From a virus: DNA of 44,767 bases. The translations under genes were made by a program, and so were the position numbers. Location: positions 1 through 44,767 of the IMG/VR virus record IMGVR_UViG_3300025128_000088, one strand, 5' to 3'. This document shows, piece after piece, positions 7,214 through 14,557 of this stretch. Position 1 is the first letter of the stretch. The number at the start of each line of letters is the position of its first letter. The notes beneath the pieces were generated by a model. That model saw only the letters and a program-made list of their open reading frames with translations, did not search any database and was not told the origin of the DNA.

Positions 7214-7285
7214 ACTAAGGTAATAATCCTTAGTCAAATATCATACCAAAGCATAAAAACCTATTAAAAAACCTCTTAAATAGGT
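7214..7285. terminator. two further hairpins between converging transcription units
   Basis: ACTAAGG (7214-7220) and CCTTAGT (7228-7234) form a perfect 7-bp stem with a 7-nt loop. ACCTATT (7259-7265) and AATAGGT (7279-7285) form another, over the stop codon of the leftward 89-aa gene. They may end or stabilise transcripts from the Ub-like operon; neither is followed by a long U-run. Confidence 0.45.
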
Positions 7286-7545
7286 GTTTCCACAATATTT
7301 TCTTGAACAATGCAATTATTTTCTTGCACTACAGATTCCTCAATTTCAACTTCATAGCTAGGATTAATAGACATTTCTTTTCCATTCTTAGTTTTAAACA
7401 AATATTTCGGCTTCACGCCTCCATTGCTATAACCTAAAAAGGTAAGTGATCTGTGTATGTTTCCGAGGTTTGTTGTAACATCGTAACATCGACCTCTTCT
7501 TGGCCATTCAGTATAGTTTTCATTCCTACTTGGGGTTGTGACCAT
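7276..7545 (-). CDS. small protein overlapping the PcfJ-like gene by 112 nt (89 aa)
   Basis: ATG at 7545 has AGAGGAGAATT directly upstream, so the start is well supported although it lies well inside the PcfJ-like gene in another frame. Residues about 15-65 (RRGRCYDVTTNLGNIHRSLT onward) read as a small globular domain, followed by an acidic Glu/Val/Asn tail. No family recognised. Last gene of the Ub-like operon; any role in that pathway is unknown. Confidence 0.65.
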   Translation of the reverse strand: MVTTPSRNENYTEWPRRGRCYDVTTNLGNIHRSLTFLGYSNGGVKPKYLFKTKNGKEMSINPSYEVEIEESVVQENNCIVQENIVETPI

Positions 7546-8834
7546 AATTCTCCTCTTGCTTTACTTATAATATCTTTTATTGCACATATTACATTAATAT
7601 TTGGAGATTCGTTACGTACTCCACATAATTGATCAAAGTGAAACTGTTTATCTTTACGAATAAGTTTCACTCCTAGAGTAAACCTTATTTTTGGATACTT
7701 TATTGACCACACAGCGTACGATTTTCTTCTTATATCATGACAATAGTTAGCAACACAATGACTCATTTCGTAGCCTTCTAATGCTAAATCAAAACTATTA
7801 TCAATCAGCTTTATATTTGTTCCGAAATACTTAACAAGCTCTTTATCAAGTGTTGAAATTTGATTTTCAAACTTGTATTTATAATTCTTTTTTTGTTTAA
7901 GTCTGTTAATAGTTAAATCTGCAGCAAGCTTATCGTGTTTAGAAACAAGTCCTTTGTTGGATTTGAATTTTAAAGAAGATTTTCTACCATTTTGAGATTT
8001 CATCCTCAAATAATCGTGTAAAATTCCTTTATCAAAATCGGTTTTATTTATATTTTCTAAATATCTAAGCGTTAAAGTTGTTGTATCGGCATTCTCAGGA
8101 TTTTTTTGATAATAATTCAAAACTTGAGGGATAACGTTCTTTTCAAGACACATTTCAGCCTCAGCAACAATACCAATAGGTAAGTGTTTTCTGATTTTCT
8201 TAGAATACTTACTTAAAACCATATCTCTCAATTCTTTCTCTGATTTTGCTTTTCTTGTATATGCATTTGAAACAGCTCGATAATCTTCACTGGCCCAATC
8301 TTTGTCTGCAATCCAATCGTTCCCTGGATAAAGACTCATTAATTCTATATCAATAGGGTCTTTAATATTTTTCAATGAAAGCCATCTTGTACATCCTTTG
8401 GAAAATCTTCTTAAGACATGGTAATTACTTCTTACTGTATATTTTTCTATTAATTGATTCCAAATAAATCTTCTATTCTCCTTGATAAATGGCTGACAAT
8501 ATTTATACTCATAAGTTATTTGATTGTAAGTTTTTGAATACTTAACGCATCTCCATTTCATCCATATAGAAGGTGTATCCCATTTTAAAGCTTCTTTAGG
8601 GCTTTTTTTTAAAAATTCATCTATTAGCTTATCATAGTTTTTAGATTTAATTTTCTCAGTAACGTAAATAAAATGCTCATCAGATTTTACATCATGTTTT
8701 ATATGATTAAACGGCCCCATTGAAGTAACATTAATATAATGTTTAAAGAATAGCGACATACCTTTATACATCCTCTCAGGTATATCTTTGCAATAGAGCT
8801 GAAGTTTTTGCTCCAGCCCTATATGCTCCTCCAT
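7434..8834 (-). CDS. PcfJ-like protein in the Ub-like operon
   Basis: 466 aa from the ATG at 8834, 7 nt after the Ub-like stop. A TTG at 8876 would add 14 residues but has no ribosome site. Residues about 350-412 carry the PcfJ hallmark: LALEGYEMSHCVANYCHDIR, then YAVWSIKYPKIRFTLGVKL and HFDQLCGVRNESPN, like the HCVGxY…I…T…Q..G..N pattern of that family. The N-terminal 300 residues are basic, Lys/Tyr/Trp rich and not recognised. PcfJ-like proteins occur on conjugative plasmids and phages and their biochemistry is poorly defined. Here its place directly after the Ub-like gene makes it a candidate substrate, ligase or effector (inference). Confidence 0.7.
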   Translation of the reverse strand: MEEHIGLEQKLQLYCKDIPERMYKGMSLFFKHYINVTSMGPFNHIKHDVKSDEHFIYVTEKIKSKNYDKLIDEFLKKSPKEALKWDTPSIWMKWRCVKYSKTYNQITYEYKYCQPFIKENRRFIWNQLIEKYTVRSNYHVLRRFSKGCTRWLSLKNIKDPIDIELMSLYPGNDWIADKDWASEDYRAVSNAYTRKAKSEKELRDMVLSKYSKKIRKHLPIGIVAEAEMCLEKNVIPQVLNYYQKNPENADTTTLTLRYLENINKTDFDKGILHDYLRMKSQNGRKSSLKFKSNKGLVSKHDKLAADLTINRLKQKKNYKYKFENQISTLDKELVKYFGTNIKLIDNSFDLALEGYEMSHCVANYCHDIRRKSYAVWSIKYPKIRFTLGVKLIRKDKQFHFDQLCGVRNESPNINVICAIKDIISKARGELWSQPQVGMKTILNGQEEVDVTMLQQTSETYTDHLPF

Positions 8835-8841
8835 CAATCCA

Positions 8842-9051
8842 CTAGGAATTGCTTCCACCTTTTTTATCTCGTGCAACTACTGCAACCACAGCGTCTTGAG
8901 TTAAAGCAGTAGAATCAATAGCTACTTGAGAATTGACATTTACTGTCGCTGAACTCTCTAAGCCTAATTCGTCTTTTAACTCACCTACTGTTTCGGCAGA
9001 TGTTTGATAAATGTTGAAAGAATGTGTTCCATTCATTAAATGAATTTCCAT
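8842..9051 (-). CDS. ubiquitin-like beta-grasp protein with Gly-Gly near the C-terminus
   Basis: 69 aa. The order strand (MEIHLMN), strand (HSFNIYQ), helix (TVGELKDELG), strand (ATVNVNSQ), strand (AVVAVVARD) fits a minimal beta-grasp/ubiquitin-like fold. It ends in KKGG-SNS: Gly65-Gly66 plus a three-residue tail. As in ubiquitin and bacterial Ub-like precursors, removal of the tail would expose the diglycine for adenylation. The neighbouring JAMM protease and E1-like enzyme supply those activities. AAAGGAGG precedes the ATG by 10-11 nt. Fold assignment is by eye but the context makes it convincing. Confidence 0.8.
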   Translation of the reverse strand: MEIHLMNGTHSFNIYQTSAETVGELKDELGLESSATVNVNSQVAIDSTALTQDAVVAVVARDKKGGSNS

Positions 9052-9077
9052 TGGCGTTATGCCTCCTTTTATTGTGG

Positions 9078-9797
9078 TTAATTAACATCAATTGTTAAAC
9101 TTGGTATATGAAATACGAACTCTTTGTGAAAAGGCTGACTAGAAATAATCTTCCTTATCTGGCTCGCTATCATGGATCCTGCAAGCATTGAACAATAACT
9201 CGTTCCTTTACTTGTGCAGGGATCTGTACTCGCTTCATTGTCTGGGTACCATTTTTCTTTGTACTCTTCAATAGTTTTGCAAGTATATATTTGAAGTTGC
9301 TCTGCTCCCATACGGGCATCTATAACATATTCAAATCCATGATCAAAACAAGATTCAGCAATTTGTAATCTTGACAACATATTGTCAAATCCAAGGATTG
9401 CGAAATCTTTGTTCTTTTTGCTTGGTATTGGAAGTGGTGTTGATAAAGTAACCCATCGGTGAACCTTTTCAATATTGTAGTCAATATCTAAAGGCGTATC
9501 AATTAAATATAAATCAGTTATCATATCTCCTAAAGAATCAACTTTTTTATTTCCAACATGACGACCATCATACATTGATAATCCTAGATTTTCTTCCCCC
9601 ACTATATCACTATCATATAATGCGAAATGTCTTCCATTCATTTTAGCAATTGCAATAGCTGCGGAACTACCTATAGCACCGCAACCAAAGATGTGATAAT
9701 TATATTTATTAAAATCACTACATAATCCACTATATCGGGAAGCCATTATCGGTAGTGAGTTGTTTGTCGTAATTGACTGAGACGTATTCGTCTGCAT
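9078..9797 (-). CDS. E1-like (ThiF/MoeB superfamily) Ub-like-activating enzyme
   Basis: 239 aa. Nucleotide loop HIFGCGAIGSSAA (38-46), then ALYDSDIVGEENLGLSMYD (D62, D64, N70), K84/K85 and ILGFDNMLSRLQI (D138, R143): the ordered ATP/Mg and arginine motifs of E1 adenylation domains. C194 (STDPCTSKG) or C202 could be the thioester cysteine. It should adenylate the Gly-Gly end of the adjacent Ub-like protein. AGGAGG lies 8 nt before the ATG at 9797. The start overlaps the JAMM gene by 68 nt. About the minimal length for a ThiF-type enzyme, without a separate Cys domain as in eukaryotic E1. Confidence 0.85.
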   Translation of the reverse strand: MQTNTSQSITTNNSLPIMASRYSGLCSDFNKYNYHIFGCGAIGSSAAIAIAKMNGRHFALYDSDIVGEENLGLSMYDGRHVGNKKVDSLGDMITDLYLIDTPLDIDYNIEKVHRWVTLSTPLPIPSKKNKDFAILGFDNMLSRLQIAESCFDHGFEYVIDARMGAEQLQIYTCKTIEEYKEKWYPDNEASTDPCTSKGTSYCSMLAGSMIASQIRKIISSQPFHKEFVFHIPSLTIDVN

Positions 9798-10623
9798 TTA
9801 TCATTCCTCCTGTTAAGTCCATCCTATCATAAACATTTTTAGGTACTGTTGTGATTACAACATCCTCTTTAAACGCTTGTTTTGAAAGAAGAAGAACAGC
9901 TCTATTAAAGTCTAAATATTTTAAATTATTAGACCAATGTTCATTAGCTGTATCCTCAAGCATCTCTACATATTTATCCAGCAATGTTTCACTTTCATTG
10001 AACAAGGTCTCTTGTTGATGCCATCCCAGATTCGCATTCCAATGCATATCATAACCTTTATAGTCTTGTGACCACGACTTAGCATTTCCTTTATACTTAC
10101 TGCTGGTAAGAGTTAAAGCTCTTTTATCAACTAAACTGTCGAAGCTTTCCTTCATCTTTTTAGTTAAAACAGGCTTTTTACTTAAAATATTGAGGTCTAA
10201 ATCCTCAGATGCCTCAAATGGTTTCCAATATTTAATCGTAAGTTGGTATTCTTCTTTTAAATTCACAACAAGACTAATGGACCAATCTCCAGAAGAAAAC
10301 TCTTTCATGGCTTCTTCATCAGTTGAGCTCCAAAATGCACTCATTGTGTGGTGAGAATGCCACCATACAAACTTTATGTTATTAGGGCCGTGTTTAACAG
10401 CCATTTCAGAATAATATTTAGCAAGAGCGTCTTTGTCTAACCAGCAATTACCTGCTGTGACTTCTTGTTTTAATATTACAGGATCTTTAAGAAGCATGCC
10501 TTCTTTGGTCTCTACTAATAACAACATTCCAGCAATTTCGCTTTTATACTCTTCGTAAGCTAGTTTGGAGTAATTGATTATTTTATCCCAGTCTTTCTGA
10601 GATATATCAACTTGTTTCTGCAT
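9730..10623 (-). CDS. JAMM (MPN+) metalloprotease, deubiquitinase-like
   Basis: 297 aa. Residues 1-135 hold a complete JAMM zinc motif: E29 (KSEIAGMLL), then H89-S-H91, seven residues, S99, two residues, D102 (WWHSHHTMSAFWSSTDEEAM). This is the catalytic signature of Rpn11/AMSH/CBASS Cap3-type isopeptidases. The likely jobs are to trim the Ser-Asn-Ser tail of the Ub-like protein or reverse its conjugation. Residues about 140-297 form an unrecognised extension rich in Trp and Tyr. It overlaps the E2-like gene by 17 nt and the E1-like gene by 68 nt. Confidence 0.85.
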   Translation of the reverse strand: MQKQVDISQKDWDKIINYSKLAYEEYKSEIAGMLLLVETKEGMLLKDPVILKQEVTAGNCWLDKDALAKYYSEMAVKHGPNNIKFVWWHSHHTMSAFWSSTDEEAMKEFSSGDWSISLVVNLKEEYQLTIKYWKPFEASEDLDLNILSKKPVLTKKMKESFDSLVDKRALTLTSSKYKGNAKSWSQDYKGYDMHWNANLGWHQQETLFNESETLLDKYVEMLEDTANEHWSNNLKYLDFNRAVLLLSKQAFKEDVVITTVPKNVYDRMDLTGGMINADEYVSVNYDKQLTTDNGFPI

Positions 10624-12283
10624 GATACCATCCTTTTACTAATTCTTTAATTAATTCCTGCTTTCTACTCATATCAACTTCAGCTTCTTCCGTAACCTCT
10701 TCAACGTGTTCTTGGTTTGGAATAAAGTCAGATAATTGAATACCTGTGGCGTTGTGAAAATCGTTTACATTAACACAATCATCTTTAAATTTACATGAAA
10801 CACAATGATGCTCCATAAAACTAGAGACTTCTGCATTTACTACATCCTCTTCGTCGAAATCGCTATCAAGATAATCTTGTAAACTATTTCCCTCGTTTCC
10901 AGTAGCCCATAGAAATAAATGTCTACAAGTTTGCGTACTTATATCTGTTAAATCATTATACCACTCAGGAGCAGTTTCTTTAACTCCAAACAATACTCCT
11001 CTAGGATGACGTAATGGATTTGTATTCGTAGCAGAATACACACTTGTCCATTGTTCTAAGGAATACATCAATGTAATAAAGTTGTTGCGAGCATACTCTA
11101 TTCTAAGTGTAGAGGCATAATCTCCTGTACAATAACCACTATTACTGTGATTAAATTGACTGTTATTCAACATTGAGTCTGTAATATCCTCAGTAAGGCC
11201 ACCTAATTCATTCGAGCTTACATAAAACGTAGGATGATTTGGAGAGACAACTGTGCCTATTTTAACATTAGCCCCACTAGTATCATCTAAATGTTTAAAC
11301 ATTCTGTGAATATGCCAAACAGATTCTCCGTCAAAAGTTTTTATATCTGTTTCATAATCAGGATAATTATTTGTATCTCCCGAAGGATGCCTTATAATTG
11401 CTTTAGATTTAGAATCAATTACTTTTATAGCAAGTCCTATTCTTCTATTACGTTTCACGATTTGAGCGTCAGTGATATTAATAGTTTCAGGCATAACTCT
11501 ATTTGCATGAAGAATTGATTGAATAAAGCCTTCACATTTCTCTCTAAGTTCAGGATTATCAGGATTTATATCAGCAGTGTCAATAACCATTTCACGTCTA
11601 TATTTTAATGCATCTTGCAATATTGCAAAGAAATTTGCAGCTACATTTATTCTTTGATATTTTTGCAAATGGTAATTTGATCGTTCAAGACGATCTCCAT
11701 TATGATCAAACATTTGCCATCCACTGTCATTAAATCTGGATCTGTTCCCACTTTCTTCAAACGCTATATATTCAATAGCTCTCTCAATCCACCAGTCTTT
11801 AAAGTGCTCAAAATTTCGATTAAATATATCTGAATTGTAATTCATATTTTCAGAAAATACATTTTCGCGATAATTCCTGCTTCTATAAGTTTTAAATGAA
11901 TTAATTACAGTATTAGGAGTGCTATAAGCGTTTAAAAGCTGAATCTCATCATTTGTCATACCCCTTACATTCCATGAAGATGCAGAATAACTACTTCTAG
12001 ACATCGCTTCTAAACGATTTGCAACACGAGCTTTTTCTCCAGGACTAAGCCTGAAAGTTTGCGTTGTTTTTATCGGCAATACCTCTTCAAAATATTCACG
12101 ACCATGTGAATCTCTAGCGTTAGAAGATAATGGGTCTTTCCAGAGTAAAGCTTTATTCAATTCTGATTTTACTATTTCTATTATTGCATCGGCTCTTTCT
12201 ACATCAGAATAAGTATGTTCATGATAGTCCGATAGATCTTCAGGTATAGCGCGTGCTTGACCATTTTCAATAATTTTAAACAT
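10607..12283 (-). CDS. large protein with candidate E2-like conjugating domain
   Basis: 558 aa, first gene of the Ub-like operon, with AAAGGAACTGT before the ATG. Not recognised as a whole. Residues about 325-430 show features compatible with a prokaryotic E2-like fold: a strand ending SPNHPTFYV (H350-P351), then NSGYCTGDY with Cys385, a long helix (NNFITLMYSLEQWTSVYSA) and NPLRHP. This parallels the HP…G-x-C…helix…P order of E2 enzymes, Cys385 being the candidate catalytic residue. C494, C497, C503 with H492/H493 form a possible zinc knuckle. Residues 1-320 are helical and unassigned. The E2 call is inference from motif order and operon context. Confidence 0.5.
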   Translation of the reverse strand: MFKIIENGQARAIPEDLSDYHEHTYSDVERADAIIEIVKSELNKALLWKDPLSSNARDSHGREYFEEVLPIKTTQTFRLSPGEKARVANRLEAMSRSSYSASSWNVRGMTNDEIQLLNAYSTPNTVINSFKTYRSRNYRENVFSENMNYNSDIFNRNFEHFKDWWIERAIEYIAFEESGNRSRFNDSGWQMFDHNGDRLERSNYHLQKYQRINVAANFFAILQDALKYRREMVIDTADINPDNPELREKCEGFIQSILHANRVMPETINITDAQIVKRNRRIGLAIKVIDSKSKAIIRHPSGDTNNYPDYETDIKTFDGESVWHIHRMFKHLDDTSGANVKIGTVVSPNHPTFYVSSNELGGLTEDITDSMLNNSQFNHSNSGYCTGDYASTLRIEYARNNFITLMYSLEQWTSVYSATNTNPLRHPRGVLFGVKETAPEWYNDLTDISTQTCRHLFLWATGNEGNSLQDYLDSDFDEEDVVNAEVSSFMEHHCVSCKFKDDCVNVNDFHNATGIQLSDFIPNQEHVEEVTEEAEVDMSRKQELIKELVKGWYHAETS

Positions 12284-12289
12284 ACAGTT

Positions 12290-12745
12290 CCTTTCTTAAA
12301 TTTATGCAGAGCAAAGACGTTAAATGTCAAAACAAGAAGCAAAAAGCCATTACTAAAAATGGAATCCCTGCTCTGCGACCACGGTTTGGTAAAAATATTT
12401 AGAGGTAGGATAACAGTTTCCTTTATGTTATCATTAACGGCATGCCTGCAGACTCTACCTCTATTTTATATAATAATTGGGGCTACAGTGCAGTTTAAAA
12501 CTGCTATGCTATGGTATTGTAAGTGTGGTTCGTAGCCCCGAGGTATGTACTTACTAATAGCAGAGAAGCTTGACCCTCGTTAGTTGTGTACGGTGCACAC
12601 CACCTAGTTATCTCGCCTGTCAATATCCTCTCTTAAATCTGTGCAGCAAGTCATAGACTTTTTAATTCTTTATCATCCTATAAGTAGCGTACTTCTGGAT
12701 GCCTACAACTTGCTAACAACGCCACTATTATAATAGTGGTTCGAG
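12290..12745 (-). ncRNA. stem-loop-rich leader or structured RNA upstream of the Ub-like operon
   Basis: About 455 nt without a convincing gene. Three consecutive elements are each closed by a perfect stem: GCAGAGC/GCTCTGC (12306-12312 with 12370-12376), TAGAGGTAG/CTACCTCTA (12400-12408 with 12455-12463, an inner GATAAC/GTTATC stem) and GGGGCTAC/GTAGCCCC (12479-12486 with 12532-12539, an inner GCAGT/ACTGC stem). They are 61-71 nt long, close to tRNA size, but no cloverleaf could be drawn. Strand is assumed from the neighbours. It may be the operon's 5' leader or separate small RNAs. Confidence 0.5.
12722..12739. repeat. 18-bp perfect palindrome after the HTH gene
   Basis: CCACTATTATAATAGTGG is fully self-complementary. 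It lies 12 nt past the stop of the leftward HTH gene, with no U-run after it on either strand. It may be an operator for a dimeric regulator (for instance the HTH protein just upstream) or a transcript-end hairpin. Confidence 0.5.
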
Positions 12746-12750
12746 GAATT

Positions 12751-13236
12751 TCAAACAGCTACCTTCTCAATAGCTGTTGCAATCTTCAGAAACCCATTTG
12801 CAATACTTCTAGTAAATCTTTTGATTATTGCAGGTTTTCTTTGAATCCTATAGTTATGTGAAGCAGTAGTATACTTTTCAGATACATTGCCTACGTTTCT
12901 TGCAGTTAGTTTTATAGTAAACAATTCACCAGCGCCCTGGCTATTATAAAACTCATCCATAACTTTCAAACTACTAAGCCTAAAATCTCTTAGATTGTAG
13001 TGAGGGATTTGTATACCTAGAAGACTTGCAATGGCTAACTGTCTATTCAAATGTACAGTTCGATGTGGGTCTCCATATCTCATTGCACTGTGAACAGAAT
13101 GCGCTGTTATACCAACTTGCTTAGCGATCCAAGGAATACTAACTTTTTTAGAAATTATATAGTCATACAATTTTCGTGCGATGTCAATCTTAACATCAAT
13201 TTCGTTTTGAGCTAATGCTCTGACTCTTCCTGGCAT
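12751..13236 (-). CDS. HTH DNA-binding protein
   Basis: 161 aa. Residues about 31-58 (KVSIPWIAKQVGITAHSVHS then AMRYGD) form a helix-turn-helix resembling XRE-type domains, preceded by an amphipathic helix with KLYDYIIS. The C-terminal third is very basic (IQRKPAIIKRFTRSI). It probably regulates transcription in this accessory region, perhaps of the Ub-like operon just downstream. AAAGGAATTTTAA lies before the ATG, immediately after the stop of the membrane microprotein. Confidence 0.7.
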   Translation of the reverse strand: MPGRVRALAQNEIDVKIDIARKLYDYIISKKVSIPWIAKQVGITAHSVHSAMRYGDPHRTVHLNRQLAIASLLGIQIPHYNLRDFRLSSLKVMDEFYNSQGAGELFTIKLTARNVGNVSEKYTTASHNYRIQRKPAIIKRFTRSIANGFLKIATAIEKVAV

Positions 13237-13413
13237 TTAAAATTCCTTTCGTACTCTACGATTCCAAGAAAAACTAGCGATACCTAATGCTACCAGTATA
13301 TAACTTTGTACTAATAACGTTATAGAATCAGTTTGGAACCACATTAAAGACGAAGCGCTTACTACACAAAGTAAGGACATCCATGCCGTGGTTAGATAAA
13401 TGAAATATTTCAT
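13237..13413 (-). CDS. small membrane protein (58 aa)
   Basis: ATG at 13411-13413 with AAAAGGACGCAAAT upstream; TAA directly abuts the next ATG. Two hydrophobic segments (residues about 4-24 and 31-50) suggest a helical hairpin, ending in a basic tail SWNRRVRKEF. No family recognised. Shape would suit a small phage inner-membrane protein. Confidence 0.65.
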   Translation of the reverse strand: MKYFIYLTTAWMSLLCVVSASSLMWFQTDSITLLVQSYILVALGIASFSWNRRVRKEF

Positions 13414-13453
13414 TATATTTGCGTCCTTTTATTTATTATTAAAAAATTTAAGT

Positions 13454-13526
13454 AGCGGACACAGGAGTCGAACCTGCTATCACAAGCTTATGAGGCTTGT
13501 ATGATTTTCCGTTTCACCCATCCGCT
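13454..13526 (-). tRNA. tRNA with CAU anticodon (Met or Ile2)
   Basis: Full cloverleaf of 73 nt. Acceptor AGCGGAT/GTCCGCT (one G-U), D stem GTGA/TCAT with GG in the loop, anticodon stem CAAGC/GCTTG around loop CTCATAA, T stem GCAGG/CCTGT with loop TTCGACT. Discriminator A; CCA is not encoded. CAU could be elongator Met, or Ile2 after lysidine modification; sequence by eye does not decide. It follows directly on the candidate large structured RNA. Confidence 0.9.
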
Positions 13527-13531
13527 GTAAT

Positions 13532-14400
13532 CAAAGCCTGAGACTAGAGCTTTGTACGAGAACCTTAAGAAGAGATTATTAATTCCTCTTCGTATCCACT
13601 ATTCTTTTAGGAACAGTAGTCCTCAATGCCAATGAGTTAGACTCATCACCCCTTACGTTCAAGTTATCTTTGCAACTACTAACACTATCAACCTCTATCG
13701 AGATCTAAACTGTCGCTAAACAGAATATTGCTTTTATTACAATTACACAGCCTTGTGAGCTATGCAACCCTGTCCATTTAAACAGGCAAGAGGCACCTAT
13801 GCTCTTGAACGTCCATGCTATTTTACTTATTCTTAGGGTAGTGTACTTTTAAACACTATAATTAAGTTAAGATTCAGGTAGATTCAAGACGTCGCACTGG
13901 ATGAAGCTCCGTACTTTCATACGAAATACTTCACGCCTTGATATGGCTTCTCCTGGTGAGAGAAATTGCATAGTATGCCTAACATTCCCTTCCATTACTG
14001 GAAGACAACCTTATGACTACTGAAACACGCGACAAACCACCACAGTCACCGCATAGTTCCTTGAAGTTCTCCTATCGGCTATTAACCTCAATGAGCATCC
14101 CACGCTCATCACTTCAACCTTCAGCATTTGCCATTAGGTCTTAGTGGTAACTTCATTGCATACTCAACTGCATTGCTACAGCGCTACATCAGCTTAATCC
14201 GATGTTGACTTTATACTCATTACTGAGTTTATCTTAAGGACTATATGCAGCCCTATATCTCACTCTGTATTTACACGGACTTGTGACCGTTATGCGATAC
14301 AATAAGAGCTCTTGACTCTTACCAACGCATAGTTACATTAAGATTAGCAAGGTCTCCTATGCCATAAATGCCCTTGCTATACATTAATGGTGTGGTTTGT
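13532..14400 (-). ncRNA. candidate giant structured RNA (GOLLD/ROOL-like)
   Basis: About 870 nt with no credible reading frame but a dense series of perfect stems. ACAAACCAC (14032-14040) pairs over long range with GTGGTTTGT (14392-14400) and closes a domain containing CATTAA/TTAATG, AGCAAG/CTTGCT, TATGCG/CGCATA around AAGAG/CTCTT, ACTCA/TGAGT, ACATC/GATGT, CCATTA/TAGTGG, and TTGAAGT/ACTTCAA around ATGAGC/GCTCAT. The other half has CAAAGC/GCTTTG, GAAGAG/CTCTTC, ATGAGT/ACTCAT, CCTGT/ACAGG and TAGTGT/ACACTA. Size, ornate structure, phage origin and an adjacent tRNA recall GOLLD and ROOL RNAs. Strand is assumed from the tRNA and neighbours. Confidence 0.6.
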
Positions 14401-14404
14401 TAAT

Positions 14405-14539
14405 TTAATTTGGCACATCCTTATCAATAAAAGGAGTGACGTCTCTAAAACCAGAATTATCTAGGTCATGTCTTCCCCATGAAGGTTCTTTTGTCTTGAT
14501 ACAAAATAAACCTATTAATAGAATTATAAATATTTCCAC
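14405..14539 (-). CDS. small membrane-anchored protein, GTG start (44 aa)
   Basis: GTG at 14537-14539 with AAGGAGTATTA upstream; TAA at 14405. An N-terminal hydrophobic segment (EIFIILLIGLFCI) is followed by a polar tail (KTKEPSWGRHDLDNS…). It probably sits in the inner membrane as a single-pass protein. It ends just before the candidate large RNA. No family recognised. Confidence 0.6.
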   Translation of the reverse strand: MEIFIILLIGLFCIKTKEPSWGRHDLDNSGFRDVTPFIDKDVPN

Positions 14540-14557
14540 TAATACTCCTTGTTTTAT

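Noticed and set aside
12306-12376. Possible tRNA closed by GCAGAGC/GCTCTGC
   Set aside because: The acceptor-like stem is perfect, but D, anticodon and T arms cannot be formed properly and the T-loop consensus is missing. Kept only as a structured RNA element.
12257-12535. Plus-strand open frame of about 92 codons opposite the start of the Ub-like operon
   Set aside because: It overlaps the 558-aa gene start and the stem-loop region, has no ribosome site and a composition shaped by the hairpins.
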